Source: Eubacteriaceae bacterium CHKCI004 (lineage in GTDB: Bacteria; Bacillota; Clostridia; Lachnospirales; Lachnospiraceae). From it: 64,000 nucleotides of DNA. Each line of letters starts with the position of its first letter. Position 1 is the first letter of the stretch. Under the pieces are notes generated by a model that was given only the letters and a program-made list of their open reading frames with translations, searched no databases and was not told the origin of the DNA. A program made the position numbers and the translations under genes. Of this stretch, positions 7,992 to 16,396 are shown in pieces. The DNA is taken from positions 45,643-109,642 of the forward strand of contig FCNR01000060.1 in NCBI GenBank assembly GCA_900016875.1, given 5' to 3'.

Positions 7992-9440
7992 ATGAAAAAG
8001 CAAACGCTTTGTGACATACCGGCGGACAATCTGGAGCAGGAATATGAGACAAGCCTGGAAAAAGGTCTGGCAGCCGGAGAGGTAAACCGGAGACTTTCAG
8101 AAAACAGATTTGAATATCTCACAAAGGAGAAAAAGCGGTCATGGATTCGCAGCGCAGAGCAGGAATGTCTTGATCCGCTTTTCTTTTTTCTTCTTTTTCT
8201 CTGTACATTTTATTTCCTGACAGAAGAGAAAGGCTGGCTGGCAGCACTGCCCCTGCCGGTGATTGTTCTGTTGCTTAAAGTGGGACAGGCAAAGAGAAAT
8301 AACATGTTCCTGCAAAAAAGGAAAGAACTTTTTTTGCCCAAAATCCAGGTGCTGCGGGATGGTGTTTACCGATATATTGATGTGCGGGAAATTGTGATTG
8401 GAGACATTCTGCGTCTCAAAAAGGGGAAAAGAGTTCCCGCGGCGGTCCGTAGCCTGATAAATCCCGGCGTTGTCTATGAAAAAGGCGACGTTTTTCCCGA
8501 AGAATCAGGAAAAGCGGTCGCCATGGGATCCGCAGGTTCCACCGCGCTGCAGAAACGAGGTATTTTATCCCGTATTTTGTCAGAATCAGCACTGTTTCCG
8601 CTCCGTGCTCAGGATATGTTGTACAGACGGGGTGTGATTGCCATGGAAACGTCCTGCCTGCCCGGAAAGGGAAAGAAAAGGGCGGTCGTCATTGATACAG
8701 AATATTTTCCATCTTCCCTGAAACCTCATGCGCTGCGGGAACTGACAAAATTGCTGCAGCGTGAAGCTGTTCCGCTTATTTTTTTTACGGATAAAAAACG
8801 GGAAGAAGCATTTGATATTTTAAAGAGGCTGGGGCTGGCGGAACAGGAGCGGGATGTGATTGATGAGAAACAGTTTGTCTGTTATCTGGACAGCGATTAC
8901 CGGCGTCAGCTGAAAACCATACGCGCTTATGCAGGGCTGAACAAGCAGGAAAAAAGCAGGGTTTTGGATGGATGGTGCAAGGAATGCGACTGGCTGTACG
9001 TTCTTCCGGACAGAAACTGGCAGAGGCCGGAAAAGGATTTTTCCGACCAGAAAAATCTGACTCAACGTAGTAATGCAGAAAATGTGCCGGACATTGCAGG
9101 GACAGAAAGGAAAAAAGAAAAAGGCCGCATTCTGTGGCTGGGACTTCTTGATGAGTCAAGCCTTGACAGAGATTTTTATTTTAAGAAACACTGGAGTGAT
9201 GGGCTGCTTCGTCTGTTTCAATGTGAAAGCAGATGGAATACCTTTGAGAATATCACGGAAATGGTGCAGAAAAGAACGCTGACAATGCTCTGCATTTTCA
9301 ACGGTATCATGCTCTTTGCAGGGTGTTCCGGAGCGGGCGTCCCGGTCTTTTACTGGATGTTTCTGGTTTCTTATGTAATATGCGGCGGGCTGGCTCTGTG
9401 GAGAGAGCTTTGGTGGATGTGGATGCATATTCATGCATAA
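7992..9440 (+). CDS. degenerate P-type ATPase-like membrane protein
   Basis: An intact 482-residue ORF; ATG 7992 follows AGGAGG by 7 nt. Residues 18-60 resemble the cation-ATPase N-terminal domain, two membrane segments follow (about 62-76 and 83-97), and VLRDGVYRYIDVREIVIGDI (120-139) plus RVPAAVRSL read like the start of an actuator domain. Residues 243-281 (LKPHALRELTKLL, then IFFTDKKREEAFDILKRLGL) resemble the P-domain hinge region. Two more membrane segments lie near 425-445 and 450-468. The phosphorylation motif DKTGT, the TGE loop and TGDN are all missing and the N-domain is nearly absent, so no ATP-driven transport is expected. At 482 residues it is far shorter than a real P2-ATPase (about 850-900). 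Family assignment is by eye. It could be a regulator or a decayed transporter kept open. Confidence 0.6.
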   Translation: MKKQTLCDIPADNLEQEYETSLEKGLAAGEVNRRLSENRFEYLTKEKKRSWIRSAEQECLDPLFFFLLFLCTFYFLTEEKGWLAALPLPVIVLLLKVGQAKRNNMFLQKRKELFLPKIQVLRDGVYRYIDVREIVIGDILRLKKGKRVPAAVRSLINPGVVYEKGDVFPEESGKAVAMGSAGSTALQKRGILSRILSESALFPLRAQDMLYRRGVIAMETSCLPGKGKKRAVVIDTEYFPSSLKPHALRELTKLLQREAVPLIFFTDKKREEAFDILKRLGLAEQERDVIDEKQFVCYLDSDYRRQLKTIRAYAGLNKQEKSRVLDGWCKECDWLYVLPDRNWQRPEKDFSDQKNLTQRSNAENVPDIAGTERKKEKGRILWLGLLDESSLDRDFYFKKHWSDGLLRLFQCESRWNTFENITEMVQKRTLTMLCIFNGIMLFAGCSGAGVPVFYWMFLVSYVICGGLALWRELWWMWMHIHA

Positions 9441-9448
9441 ATATGCAT
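9423..9448. promoter_or_regulatory. three ATGCAT boxes at 10-bp period
   Basis: ATGCAT occurs at 9423-9428, 9433-9438 and 9443-9448, exactly one helical turn apart. The boxes overlap the stop codon of the upstream gene and lie about 50 bp before the -35 of the hydratase promoter. The even spacing puts all three on one face of the DNA, as for a cooperative regulator. Function is inferred. Confidence 0.4.
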
Positions 9449-9496
9449 AGAATTTGTATTTTTCCCGGGACAATTCATCTTTTTACAGGAAGATTC

Positions 9497-9526
9497 TTGT
9501 CAGCTTTCGTGAATATATGATAGAAT
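9497..9526 (+). promoter_or_regulatory. sigma-A promoter for the aconitase-family gene
   Basis: -35 TTGTCA at 9497-9502, an 18-bp spacer and -10 TAGAAT at 9521-9526. It precedes the ATG at 9582 by about 55 bp and is the only good promoter between the two genes. Confidence 0.65.
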
Positions 9527-9581
9527 ATATGCAATATTTTGTTTTGCAGCTTTGCAGAGAGACACACAGGAGGGCATGAAA

Positions 9582-11873
9582 ATGATAGAATTATTACAAC
9601 ACGGCGCGTATCTGGTTCACGGCAGTGAGATTGTAGAGGACACGCCTGAGGCGGCAAAGAAGCTTCAGGCCATGCTCGGTGCCGCGGCTCCTTCGAAAGA
9701 AGAGGCGGCAAAAGGAACCATCGCGTATGGGATTCTTGAGGCGCACAATACATCAGACAGCATGGACAAGCTGAAGATACGTTTTGATAAACTGACGTCT
9801 CATGATATTACATATGTCGGCATAATTCAGACTGCCAGAGCATCAGGACTGGAGAAGTTCCCGATGCCGTACGTACTGACAAACTGCCATAACAGCCTTT
9901 GCGCTGTGGGCGGCACCATCAACGAGGATGACCACATGTTTGGTCTGACCTGCGCGAAACGTTACGGCGGCATCTATGTTCCGCCTCATCAGGCAGTCAT
10001 TCATCAGTTTGCCAGAGAGATGCTGGCTTGCGGCGGCAGCATGATTTTAGGTTCTGACTCACACACCCGTTACGGAGCGCTGGGAACCATGGCCATGGGC
10101 GAGGGAGGTCCGGAGCTTGTAAAACAGCTCTTAAATCAGACCTATGATATCAATATGCCTGGCGTGGTGGGCGTCTATATGACCGGAGCGCCGATTCCGG
10201 GCGTGGGTCCACAGGACGTGGCTCTTGCCATTATCGGCGAAGTATTTAAAAATGGATATGTAAATAATAAAGTCATGGAATTTGTAGGTCCTGGAGTGGC
10301 TTCCTTAAGCGCGGATTTCCGTATTGGCGTGGATGTTATGACCACAGAGACCACCTGTCTTTCCTCCATCTGGAAGACCGACGAGACCATCCGCGAGTTC
10401 TATGAGATTCACGGAAGAGAGCAGGATTATAAGGAGCTGGCTCCGGCCGACGTGGCTTACTACGACGGTATGATCAAGATCGACCTCAGTACTATCCGCC
10501 CGATGATCGCTATGCCGTTCCATCCGAGCAATACCTACACTATCGAGGAGATGAACGCCAACCTGATGGACGTACTGGATGACTGCGAGAAGAAAGCGCT
10601 CGTCAGTCTGGACGGTCAGGTGGAATTTACACTGAAAGATAAAGTACATGACGGAAAGCTGTACGTAGAGCAGGGAATCATCGCCGGATGTGCCGGCGGC
10701 GGCTTCGAGAACCTCTGCGCGGCGGCTGATATTCTGAAAGGACGCTCCATCGGACCGGATGAGTTTACGCTGAGCGTTTACCCGGCCAGCACCCCGATCT
10801 TCATGGAACTGGTAAAGAACGGCTCTGTGGCTGACCTGATGGCAGCGGGAGCTATCGTGAAGACCGCGTTCTGCGGCCCTTGCTTCGGCGCAGGCGACAC
10901 GCCGTCCAACAACAGCCTGAGTATCCGTCATTCAACCAGAAACTTCCCGAACCGTGAAGGATCCAAGCTGCAGAACGGTCAGATCGCTTCCGTGGCGCTG
11001 ATGGATGCCAGATCCATTGCGGCCACGGCAGCCAACAAAGGCTTCCTGACGCCGGCTACAGATCTTGATGTGGAGATAAAAGGAAAGAAATATTTCTTTG
11101 ACAGTACCATTTATGAAAATCGTGTCTTTGACAGCAAAGGTATCGCAGATCCGACGGTGGAGATCAAGATGGGACCGAACATCAAAGACTGGCCGGCCAT
11201 GAGTCCGCTGCCGGAGCATCTGATTCTCAAAGTCGTTTCTGAGATCCATGATCCGGTAACTACCACGGACGAATTGATTCCGTCAGGAGAGACTTCTTCC
11301 TACCGTTCCAATCCGCTGGGACTGGCAGAGTTTACGCTGTCCAGAAAAGATCCGGCTTATGTAGGGCGGGCAAAAGAAGTACAGAAAGCACAGAAAGCTA
11401 TCGAGTCCGGAGAGAGTCCGACAGAGGCGCTGCCGGAGCTGCAGGCGGTTCTCGATGCCGTTCACGCTAAATACGCCGATGTGAACGAGAGTAACATGGG
11501 TGTTGGAAGTACTATTTTCGCTGTAAAACCGGGCGATGGCTCTGCCAGAGAGCAGGCAGCTTCCTGCCAGAAGGTTCTGGGCGGCTGGGCGAACATTGCC
11601 AATGAGTATGCCACAAAACGGTATCGTTCCAACCTCATCAACTGGGGTATGCTGCCATTCCTGATCGATGGAGAAGATCTGCCGTTCGCCAACGGAGATT
11701 ATATTTTCGTACCGGATGTCCGCAAAGCAGTAGAAGATAAAGCGACGAAGTTTACGGTATATCAGGTAAAAGACGGCGCTCTCCATGAATTTACTTTGTC
11801 CATGGGCGAGCTTACGGATGATGAGCGGGAGATTATCCTGAAAGGTTGTCTGATCAATTACAACCGGAGATAA
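9582..11873 (+). CDS. aconitase-family hydratase (probable aconitate hydratase)
   Basis: A 763-residue aconitase-superfamily enzyme. The start is ATG 9582, 7 nt after AGGAGGG; in-frame TTG 9552 and ATG 9576 lie before or against that site. The three [4Fe-4S] cysteines have canonical spacing: C370 (in [11 protein letters not shown]), C431 and C434 (in FCGPCFGAG). [21 protein letters not shown] is the family's substrate and cluster segment, and NFPNREGS is the C-terminal-side motif. A C-terminal swivel domain follows (about 600-763). Overall it resembles the YbhJ-like hydratase branch, so citrate/isocitrate is likely but not certain. The NADP-isocitrate dehydrogenase gene at 40.4 kb suggests an oxidative branch toward 2-oxoglutarate and glutamate. 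It is monocistronic, with its own promoter and terminator. Confidence 0.88.
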   Translation: MIELLQHGAYLVHGSEIVEDTPEAAKKLQAMLGAAAPSKEEAAKGTIAYGILEAHNTSDSMDKLKIRFDKLTSHDITYVGIIQTARASGLEKFPMPYVLTNCHNSLCAVGGTINEDDHMFGLTCAKRYGGIYVPPHQAVIHQFAREMLACGGSMILGSDSHTRYGALGTMAMGEGGPELVKQLLNQTYDINMPGVVGVYMTGAPIPGVGPQDVALAIIGEVFKNGYVNNKVMEFVGPGVASLSADFRIGVDVMTTETTCLSSIWKTDETIREFYEIHGREQDYKELAPADVAYYDGMIKIDLSTIRPMIAMPFHPSNTYTIEEMNANLMDVLDDCEKKALVSLDGQVEFTLKDKVHDGKLYVEQGIIAGCAGGGFENLCAAADILKGRSIGPDEFTLSVYPASTPIFMELVKNGSVADLMAAGAIVKTAFCGPCFGAGDTPSNNSLSIRHSTRNFPNREGSKLQNGQIASVALMDARSIAATAANKGFLTPATDLDVEIKGKKYFFDSTIYENRVFDSKGIADPTVEIKMGPNIKDWPAMSPLPEHLILKVVSEIHDPVTTTDELIPSGETSSYRSNPLGLAEFTLSRKDPAYVGRAKEVQKAQKAIESGESPTEALPELQAVLDAVHAKYADVNESNMGVGSTIFAVKPGDGSAREQAASCQKVLGGWANIANEYATKRYRSNLINWGMLPFLIDGEDLPFANGDYIFVPDVRKAVEDKATKFTVYQVKDGALHEFTLSMGELTDDEREIILKGCLINYNRR

Positions 11874-11912
11874 GGACAGCGAAGATACATCAGAATAAAT
11901 GAAATCATTAGA

Positions 11913-11965
11913 AGACAGTCGGGATGTTCCCACAAAATGTGGGAAGGGCTCCGGCTGTCTTTTTA
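11913..11965 (+). terminator. intrinsic terminator of the hydratase gene
   Basis: The outer stem AGACAGTCGG (11913-11922) pairs with CCGGCTGTCT (11951-11960). An inner hairpin TTCCCACA/TGTGGGAA sits inside it, and the T-run begins at 11960. Confidence 0.85.
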
Positions 11966-12084
11966 TGTTGCGTATGTTAAAATGATAAAAAAACACGAAG
12001 TTGTTTTTTTCAATATGTGAAAAGTAAACCAAGAAAATGTGCAGAACGCAGGAGGTATAAGTTTTTCAAGAAAAGGAGAAGAAT

Positions 12085-13758
12085 ATGGGAGAGACGGCGA
12101 GAAAAAGGTCTGGCAAACTTGTAAGAAAATGTATTGCAACAATCCTGGCGGTGGTTATGGTATTGAGCGGATTATACCGGATCAATATGGAAAGAAAAGA
12201 AGCGGCAGACGGAAATGTACAAATGTATGATATGTACTTAAATGACCCGGAGATTTCATCCGGCAGTTATTTGTCTAATTTGGATAAATATCATTACATT
12301 TTCCGTCTTGGGCTGGCCGGGCCGGGACTTACAGCCTGGGATTACTCTACCGGGAAAGGAATCAAGGCAGCGGTGATTGACAGCGGAGCCAATGTAAATC
12401 ACAGGGATCTTGCAGGAAATGTGGCGGGCGGATATAATGCGGTAAGTAAAACAGAAGGAATAAATTGTGTGACAGATGGGGACGGACATGGATCCATTAT
12501 TGCGGGGATCCTCGGCGGCGTTGGAAATAACGGATTTGGTTCGTCCGGCGTAGCTCCAGAGGTAGATCTTTATGTGGTAAAAACAGAGGATGATCAGGGG
12601 GATGTATATGCTGCTGCTATATCAGAGGGAATTCGCTGGGCAGTGGATGAAGGATGCCGTGTTATCAGTATCAGTTTAAGCAGCGAAAATTATAATGAGA
12701 AGTATGAAGATGCAATAGAATATGCGGCGGCACATGATGTTGTTGTCGTATGTTCCGGTGGAAATACCGGTACTTCGGCACTCCGGTATCCAGCTGCCTA
12801 TGACGGGACGATTGGCGTGTCAGCGTTAAACTATGATGCATCAACAGGGTATACGATAATAGATTCTTGTACTCATAATGATGATATTGATGTGGCTGCG
12901 CCGGGCAGTGGACTGTATGGAGTGTCAAAAAATAATAATACGGAGTTGGCCGCAGGAGGTTTGACCAGCGCCGCAGCACCTTATGTGGCCGGCGTGGCAG
13001 CGCTGATACTTTCTGCTGACCCGACGATCAATGCGCAAGAATGTGAACAGATAATAAAAGAAACAGCGACAGATGCTGGAGCGACAGGTTATGATGAATG
13101 GTACGGTCACGGTATCATCAATCCGCTGGCGGCAGTCCAGCGTGCGAAATTAAAACAGAAATCCATCAGCAGGAGTATTTCCGGAATAGCGTCTTCTTAT
13201 ACGAAAAAGCTTTCTGCCGGTACATTTCAGCTGAATCCGAAAACAGAGGGATCAGGAGTCTTCTCTTACAGTTCCAGCAAGCCTTCCGTAGCGTCGGTGG
13301 ATGCAAACGGAAAGGTAACGCTCAAAAAAGAGGGGACAACCAGCATTACCGTATCGGTTGGTCTATCGGGTATTTATCAGCCGGCCTCGGTGACAACGAA
13401 GCTGACGGTGACTGGAAACTCTTCTGATAAGAAGTCAGATAAAAAACAGTCTGAGAAAACCGGTTCAAAAGCTTTGAAAAAAGTAAAGGGCGTAAAATTG
13501 GCAGCCGGCAGACGTTCTATTACCGTCCGCTGGAACAGGAATGACAGAGCCGATGGATATCAGGTGTGGATTGCCAGAAATAAAAAATTTACAAAAGGTA
13601 AGAAAACTGTTCTCATAAAGAAAAATAAAAAGGTGAAAAAGACAATCAGGAAGTTAAAGAATAAAAAATACTATGTAAAGATTCGTACATTTAAAAAGAG
13701 CAGTACAGGAAAAATTTTTGGCAAATTCAGCAAAGTGAAGAAAGTAAAAATCCGATAA
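12085..13758 (+). CDS. secreted subtilisin-like serine protease with Ig-like and basic FnIII-like C-terminal domains
   Basis: 557 residues; ATG 12085 follows AAAAGGAG. The N-terminus is a basic stretch and hydrophobic helix (about residues 17-32), acting as signal peptide or anchor. The S8 catalytic residues are visible: D99 (AAVIDSGANV), H135 (DGHGSIIAGIL), N227 of the oxyanion hole (CSGGNTG) and S295 (LTSAAAPYVAG). The last departs slightly from the usual GTSMAAP but keeps the serine. Residues ~365-445 look like a bacterial Ig-like (Big_2) domain, SKPSVASVDANGKVTL being typical. Residues ~468-557 form a very lysine-rich FnIII-like domain ending FSKVKKVKIR, nearly the same end as the secreted protein at 44465. 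No LPxTG motif is present. Probably an extracellular, wall-associated protease. Confidence 0.88.
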   Translation: MGETARKRSGKLVRKCIATILAVVMVLSGLYRINMERKEAADGNVQMYDMYLNDPEISSGSYLSNLDKYHYIFRLGLAGPGLTAWDYSTGKGIKAAVIDSGANVNHRDLAGNVAGGYNAVSKTEGINCVTDGDGHGSIIAGILGGVGNNGFGSSGVAPEVDLYVVKTEDDQGDVYAAAISEGIRWAVDEGCRVISISLSSENYNEKYEDAIEYAAAHDVVVVCSGGNTGTSALRYPAAYDGTIGVSALNYDASTGYTIIDSCTHNDDIDVAAPGSGLYGVSKNNNTELAAGGLTSAAAPYVAGVAALILSADPTINAQECEQIIKETATDAGATGYDEWYGHGIINPLAAVQRAKLKQKSISRSISGIASSYTKKLSAGTFQLNPKTEGSGVFSYSSSKPSVASVDANGKVTLKKEGTTSITVSVGLSGIYQPASVTTKLTVTGNSSDKKSDKKQSEKTGSKALKKVKGVKLAAGRRSITVRWNRNDRADGYQVWIARNKKFTKGKKTVLIKKNKKVKKTIRKLKNKKYYVKIRTFKKSSTGKIFGKFSKVKKVKIR

Positions 13759-13779
13759 AAAAGATGCTTCGGCTGTTTT

Positions 13780-13818
13780 CTGCCGCGGTGCCGGGTTTAT
13801 CTGCGGGCGCTGCGGCAG
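13780..13818 (+). terminator. hairpin after the subtilase gene (weak terminator)
   Basis: Arms 13780-13792 (CTGCCGCGGTGCC) and 13806-13818 pair over 13 bp with two G-T wobbles. No T-run follows, so termination would be weak or factor-assisted. Confidence 0.45.
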
Positions 13819-13843
13819 TGCTGTATAATTCTGCAAACAATAG

Positions 13844-13873
13844 TTGACAATCCGGCAAATTATGTTATATCAT
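13844..13873 (+). promoter_or_regulatory. sigma-A promoter of ilvB-ilvN
   Basis: -35 TTGACA (13844-13849), an 18-bp spacer and -10 TATCAT (13868-13873). The leader to ATG 13949 is about 70 nt. I see no T-box in it. Confidence 0.7.
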
Positions 13874-13948
13874 TAACTCATTACGCGGCTTTTTTGAAAG
13901 AAAAAGGACATATTTTTGCAAAATTATCAACATAAAGGGGTGGAAAAG

Positions 13949-15682
13949 ATGAAGATTTCAGGAAATGACCTTTTTGTAACAGCAATGAAAAAAGAAGGTG
14001 TGGATACTATTTTTGCGTATCCAGGCGGTATGGTCGTCAATCTTTTAGATGCACTCCATGATTGTCATAGTATTGATTTGGTGCTTCCAAGACATGAGCA
14101 GGGGCTGATTCATGCGGCAGACGGTTATGCGAGAGCGACAGGAAAGGTCGGTGTCTGTCTCGTCACCAGCGGCCCGGGAGCAACGAACCTGGTAACAGGA
14201 ATAGCCACAGCCAATTATGATAGTATTCCCCTGGTCTGTTTCACCGGACAGGTGGCGGAAGACCTTATCGGCAATGATGCCTTTCAGGAAGTAGACATCG
14301 TGGGAATTACCCGGAATGTGGCAAAGTTTGTTATAATGGTAAGAGATAGAGAGATGCTGGCTCAGCGCATTAAGGAAGCTTTCTATATAGCTCGCTCCGG
14401 CAAACCTGGTCCGGTGCTTGTGGATCTGCCCACAGATGTGATGGCGGAGCTTGGCTCCACATCCTATCCGACAGAAGTCAATATCCGCGGTTACAAACCG
14501 AATAAGGGAGTTCATGTTGGTCAGCTCAAAAAGGCCATCGCACTGATGGAAGAAGCCAGAAAACCGATGTTTTTAATTGGCGGAGGTGTTAATCTGGCCC
14601 ATGCGCAGGAAGAGATGACAGAATTATGCGAGAAATTAAATGTTCCAGTGATTACTACAGTGATGGGACGGGGAGCGATTCCTACGGACCACCCGCTCTA
14701 CATCGGCAATATCGGTATGCACGGTTCCTATGCTGCCAACAGAACGGCGGATGAATGTGATCTGATGTTTTCCATCGGCTGCCGGTTTAATGACAGGGTG
14801 ACGGGAAATGTAGCGAAGTTCGCCCCTCATGCCAAGATTGTTCATATTGATATTGAGGCGGCGGCCATTTCCAGAAATGTAACAGTAGATATTCCAATCG
14901 TGGCGGATGCCAAGATGGCGATTCGGAAGATCCTCGATCACACGGAGCCGATGGAGCATAAAGAATGGATAGAGGAAGTCAAGGGATGGGATAAGGAGCA
15001 TCCTCTGGGTATCCAGGTGAAGGCGGGCGTGAATCCGCAGTGTATCATGGAGATATTGAACAAAGTATATGCAGACAGGGATACCATTTATACATCGGAT
15101 GTGGGACAGCATCAGATGTGGGCCTGCCAGTATTTGAAACTGGATGCCATGCACCGTCTGGTGCAGAGCGGCGGACTGGGAACCATGGGCTTTGGTCTCC
15201 CGTCAGCAGTGGGTGCGCAGATTGGATGTCCGGGCAAAGCAGTGGTATCCATCAGCGGAGACGGCGGCTTCCAGATGAACATCCAGGAGATGGCGACGGC
15301 CATGAATCAGGAACTGCCGCTGGTCAATATTGTGCTGAACAACAATTATCTTGGCATGGTGCGGCAGATGCAGGATTTATTCCATAATAAGCGCTACACC
15401 ATTACCTGCCTGCGTTACCATAAGTCCTGCAAGGGCAAATGCGGCAAACCGGGCTGGACCTGTCCGGATTATTCTCCGAACTTTGTAAAGATTGCCGAAG
15501 CCTACGGTTCCAAAGGTTACCTGGTAACGGAGGATTCTCAGCTTGAGAAGACCATCAAAGAGGCGAGAGATTATGCCGAGGAGCATAACAAGCCGGTTAT
15601 TATAGAATGTGCCGTTTCACCGGAAGAGCTTGTCCTGCCAATGATCCGCGGCGGCGCCAGTTTTGATGAAATCATATATTAG
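13949..15682 (+). CDS. ilvB: Acetolactate synthase large subunit with Cys-rich insertion
   Basis: A 577-residue ThDP enzyme that condenses pyruvate to acetolactate (or acetohydroxybutyrate) for valine, leucine and isoleucine synthesis. ATG 13949 follows AAAGGGGTGG; the frame is open from TTG 13916 without reason to use it. YPGGMVVNLLDAL and RHEQGLIHAADGYARATGK form the ThDP-activating region, and GDGGFQMNIQEMATAM with NNNYLGMVRQMQ is the ThDP/Mg motif. Between YTIT and PNFVKIAEAYG lies an insertion of about 22 residues with four cysteines (C487, C494, C498, C505; pattern Cx6Cx3Cx6C) where most homologues have a short link. This could bind a metal or be redox sensitive. It is followed 12 nt later by ilvN. 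Confidence 0.95.
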   Translation: MKISGNDLFVTAMKKEGVDTIFAYPGGMVVNLLDALHDCHSIDLVLPRHEQGLIHAADGYARATGKVGVCLVTSGPGATNLVTGIATANYDSIPLVCFTGQVAEDLIGNDAFQEVDIVGITRNVAKFVIMVRDREMLAQRIKEAFYIARSGKPGPVLVDLPTDVMAELGSTSYPTEVNIRGYKPNKGVHVGQLKKAIALMEEARKPMFLIGGGVNLAHAQEEMTELCEKLNVPVITTVMGRGAIPTDHPLYIGNIGMHGSYAANRTADECDLMFSIGCRFNDRVTGNVAKFAPHAKIVHIDIEAAAISRNVTVDIPIVADAKMAIRKILDHTEPMEHKEWIEEVKGWDKEHPLGIQVKAGVNPQCIMEILNKVYADRDTIYTSDVGQHQMWACQYLKLDAMHRLVQSGGLGTMGFGLPSAVGAQIGCPGKAVVSISGDGGFQMNIQEMATAMNQELPLVNIVLNNNYLGMVRQMQDLFHNKRYTITCLRYHKSCKGKCGKPGWTCPDYSPNFVKIAEAYGSKGYLVTEDSQLEKTIKEARDYAEEHNKPVIIECAVSPEELVLPMIRGGASFDEIIY

Positions 15683-15694
15683 GAGGGCGGTATC

Positions 15695-16213
15695 ATGAGA
15701 GAAGTAAATCATACCAAAAGAAAAAGATGGGTCTCCCTGTACGTGGAGAACCGCATTGGTGTTCTGGCGCGGATTTCTGGCATGATGTCCGGCAAATCTT
15801 ATAATATTGACAGTATCACGGTGGGCGTCACAGAAGATCCGACCATTTCCAGAATGACCATCGGTCTGAGTTCCGATGACGCCACCTTTGAACAGATAAA
15901 GAAGCAGTTGAATCGCTGTGTGGAAGTAATAAAACTTAATGATATCACTGACGCGCCGACGCACATGAAGGAGATACTATTTATCAAAATTCATGAATGT
16001 TCTGAGTTTGAGAAAGGGGAAATCTTCCGCATTGCGCAGGTATTCGGAGCAAAAGCTATTGATTACGGTATCAACAGCGTTCTGCTGGAATGTGTGGCGA
16101 CAGAAGGAAGAAACAATGATTTGATTGATCTGCTGAACCGCAAGTTTGATCAGGTAGAGATTGTCCGGGGCGGTATTGTCGCCATCGAGTCTATCAGCAT
16201 GACGGACAGATAA
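15695..16213 (+). CDS. ilvN: Acetolactate synthase small (regulatory) subunit
   Basis: 172 residues, with ATG 15695 after AGGAGGGCGG. The N-terminal ACT domain is recognisable from VSLYVENRIGVLARISGMMSGKSYNIDSI, with the DPTISRMTI strand. The C-terminal half (LFIKIHECSEFEKGEIFRIAQVFGAKAIDY) is the usual IlvN ACT-like second domain. It activates IlvB and confers valine feedback inhibition. Length fits the family (about 160-175). The pair ends at a clear terminator. Confidence 0.95.
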   Translation: MREVNHTKRKRWVSLYVENRIGVLARISGMMSGKSYNIDSITVGVTEDPTISRMTIGLSSDDATFEQIKKQLNRCVEVIKLNDITDAPTHMKEILFIKIHECSEFEKGEIFRIAQVFGAKAIDYGINSVLLECVATEGRNNDLIDLLNRKFDQVEIVRGGIVAIESISMTDR

Positions 16214-16235
16214 CAGCATAACAAATGTACAGCGA

Positions 16236-16280
16236 CCCGCTTTTGTCTGGGGATTTTTCAGGCAGAAGCGGGATTTTTTT
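16236..16280 (+). terminator. terminator of ilvBN
   Basis: CCCGCTTTTGTCT (from 16236) pairs with GGCAGAAGCGGG (16261-16272) with G-T wobbles, followed by seven T (16274-16280). Confidence 0.88.
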
Positions 16281-16320
16281 ATCAAAAATTATATCTATAA
16301 AATGTTTTTAATTTTAAAGA

Positions 16321-16349
16321 TTGACTTTTTGGCTCGCAGATGATACCAT
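16321..16349 (+). promoter_or_regulatory. probable promoter of the giant surface protein
   Basis: -35 TTGACT (16321-16326), a 17-bp spacer and -10 TACCAT (16344-16349), about 48 bp before ATG 16397. The -10 is weak. Confidence 0.45.
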
Positions 16350-16396
16350 AAAAATGGAAACTGTTCCAGATATTTCCAGAAAAGAAAGGAGAAGTT

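Noticed and set aside
13874..13948. leader peptide or T-box before ilvB
   Set aside because: The leader is about 70 nt with no branched-chain codon run and no terminator/antiterminator pair.
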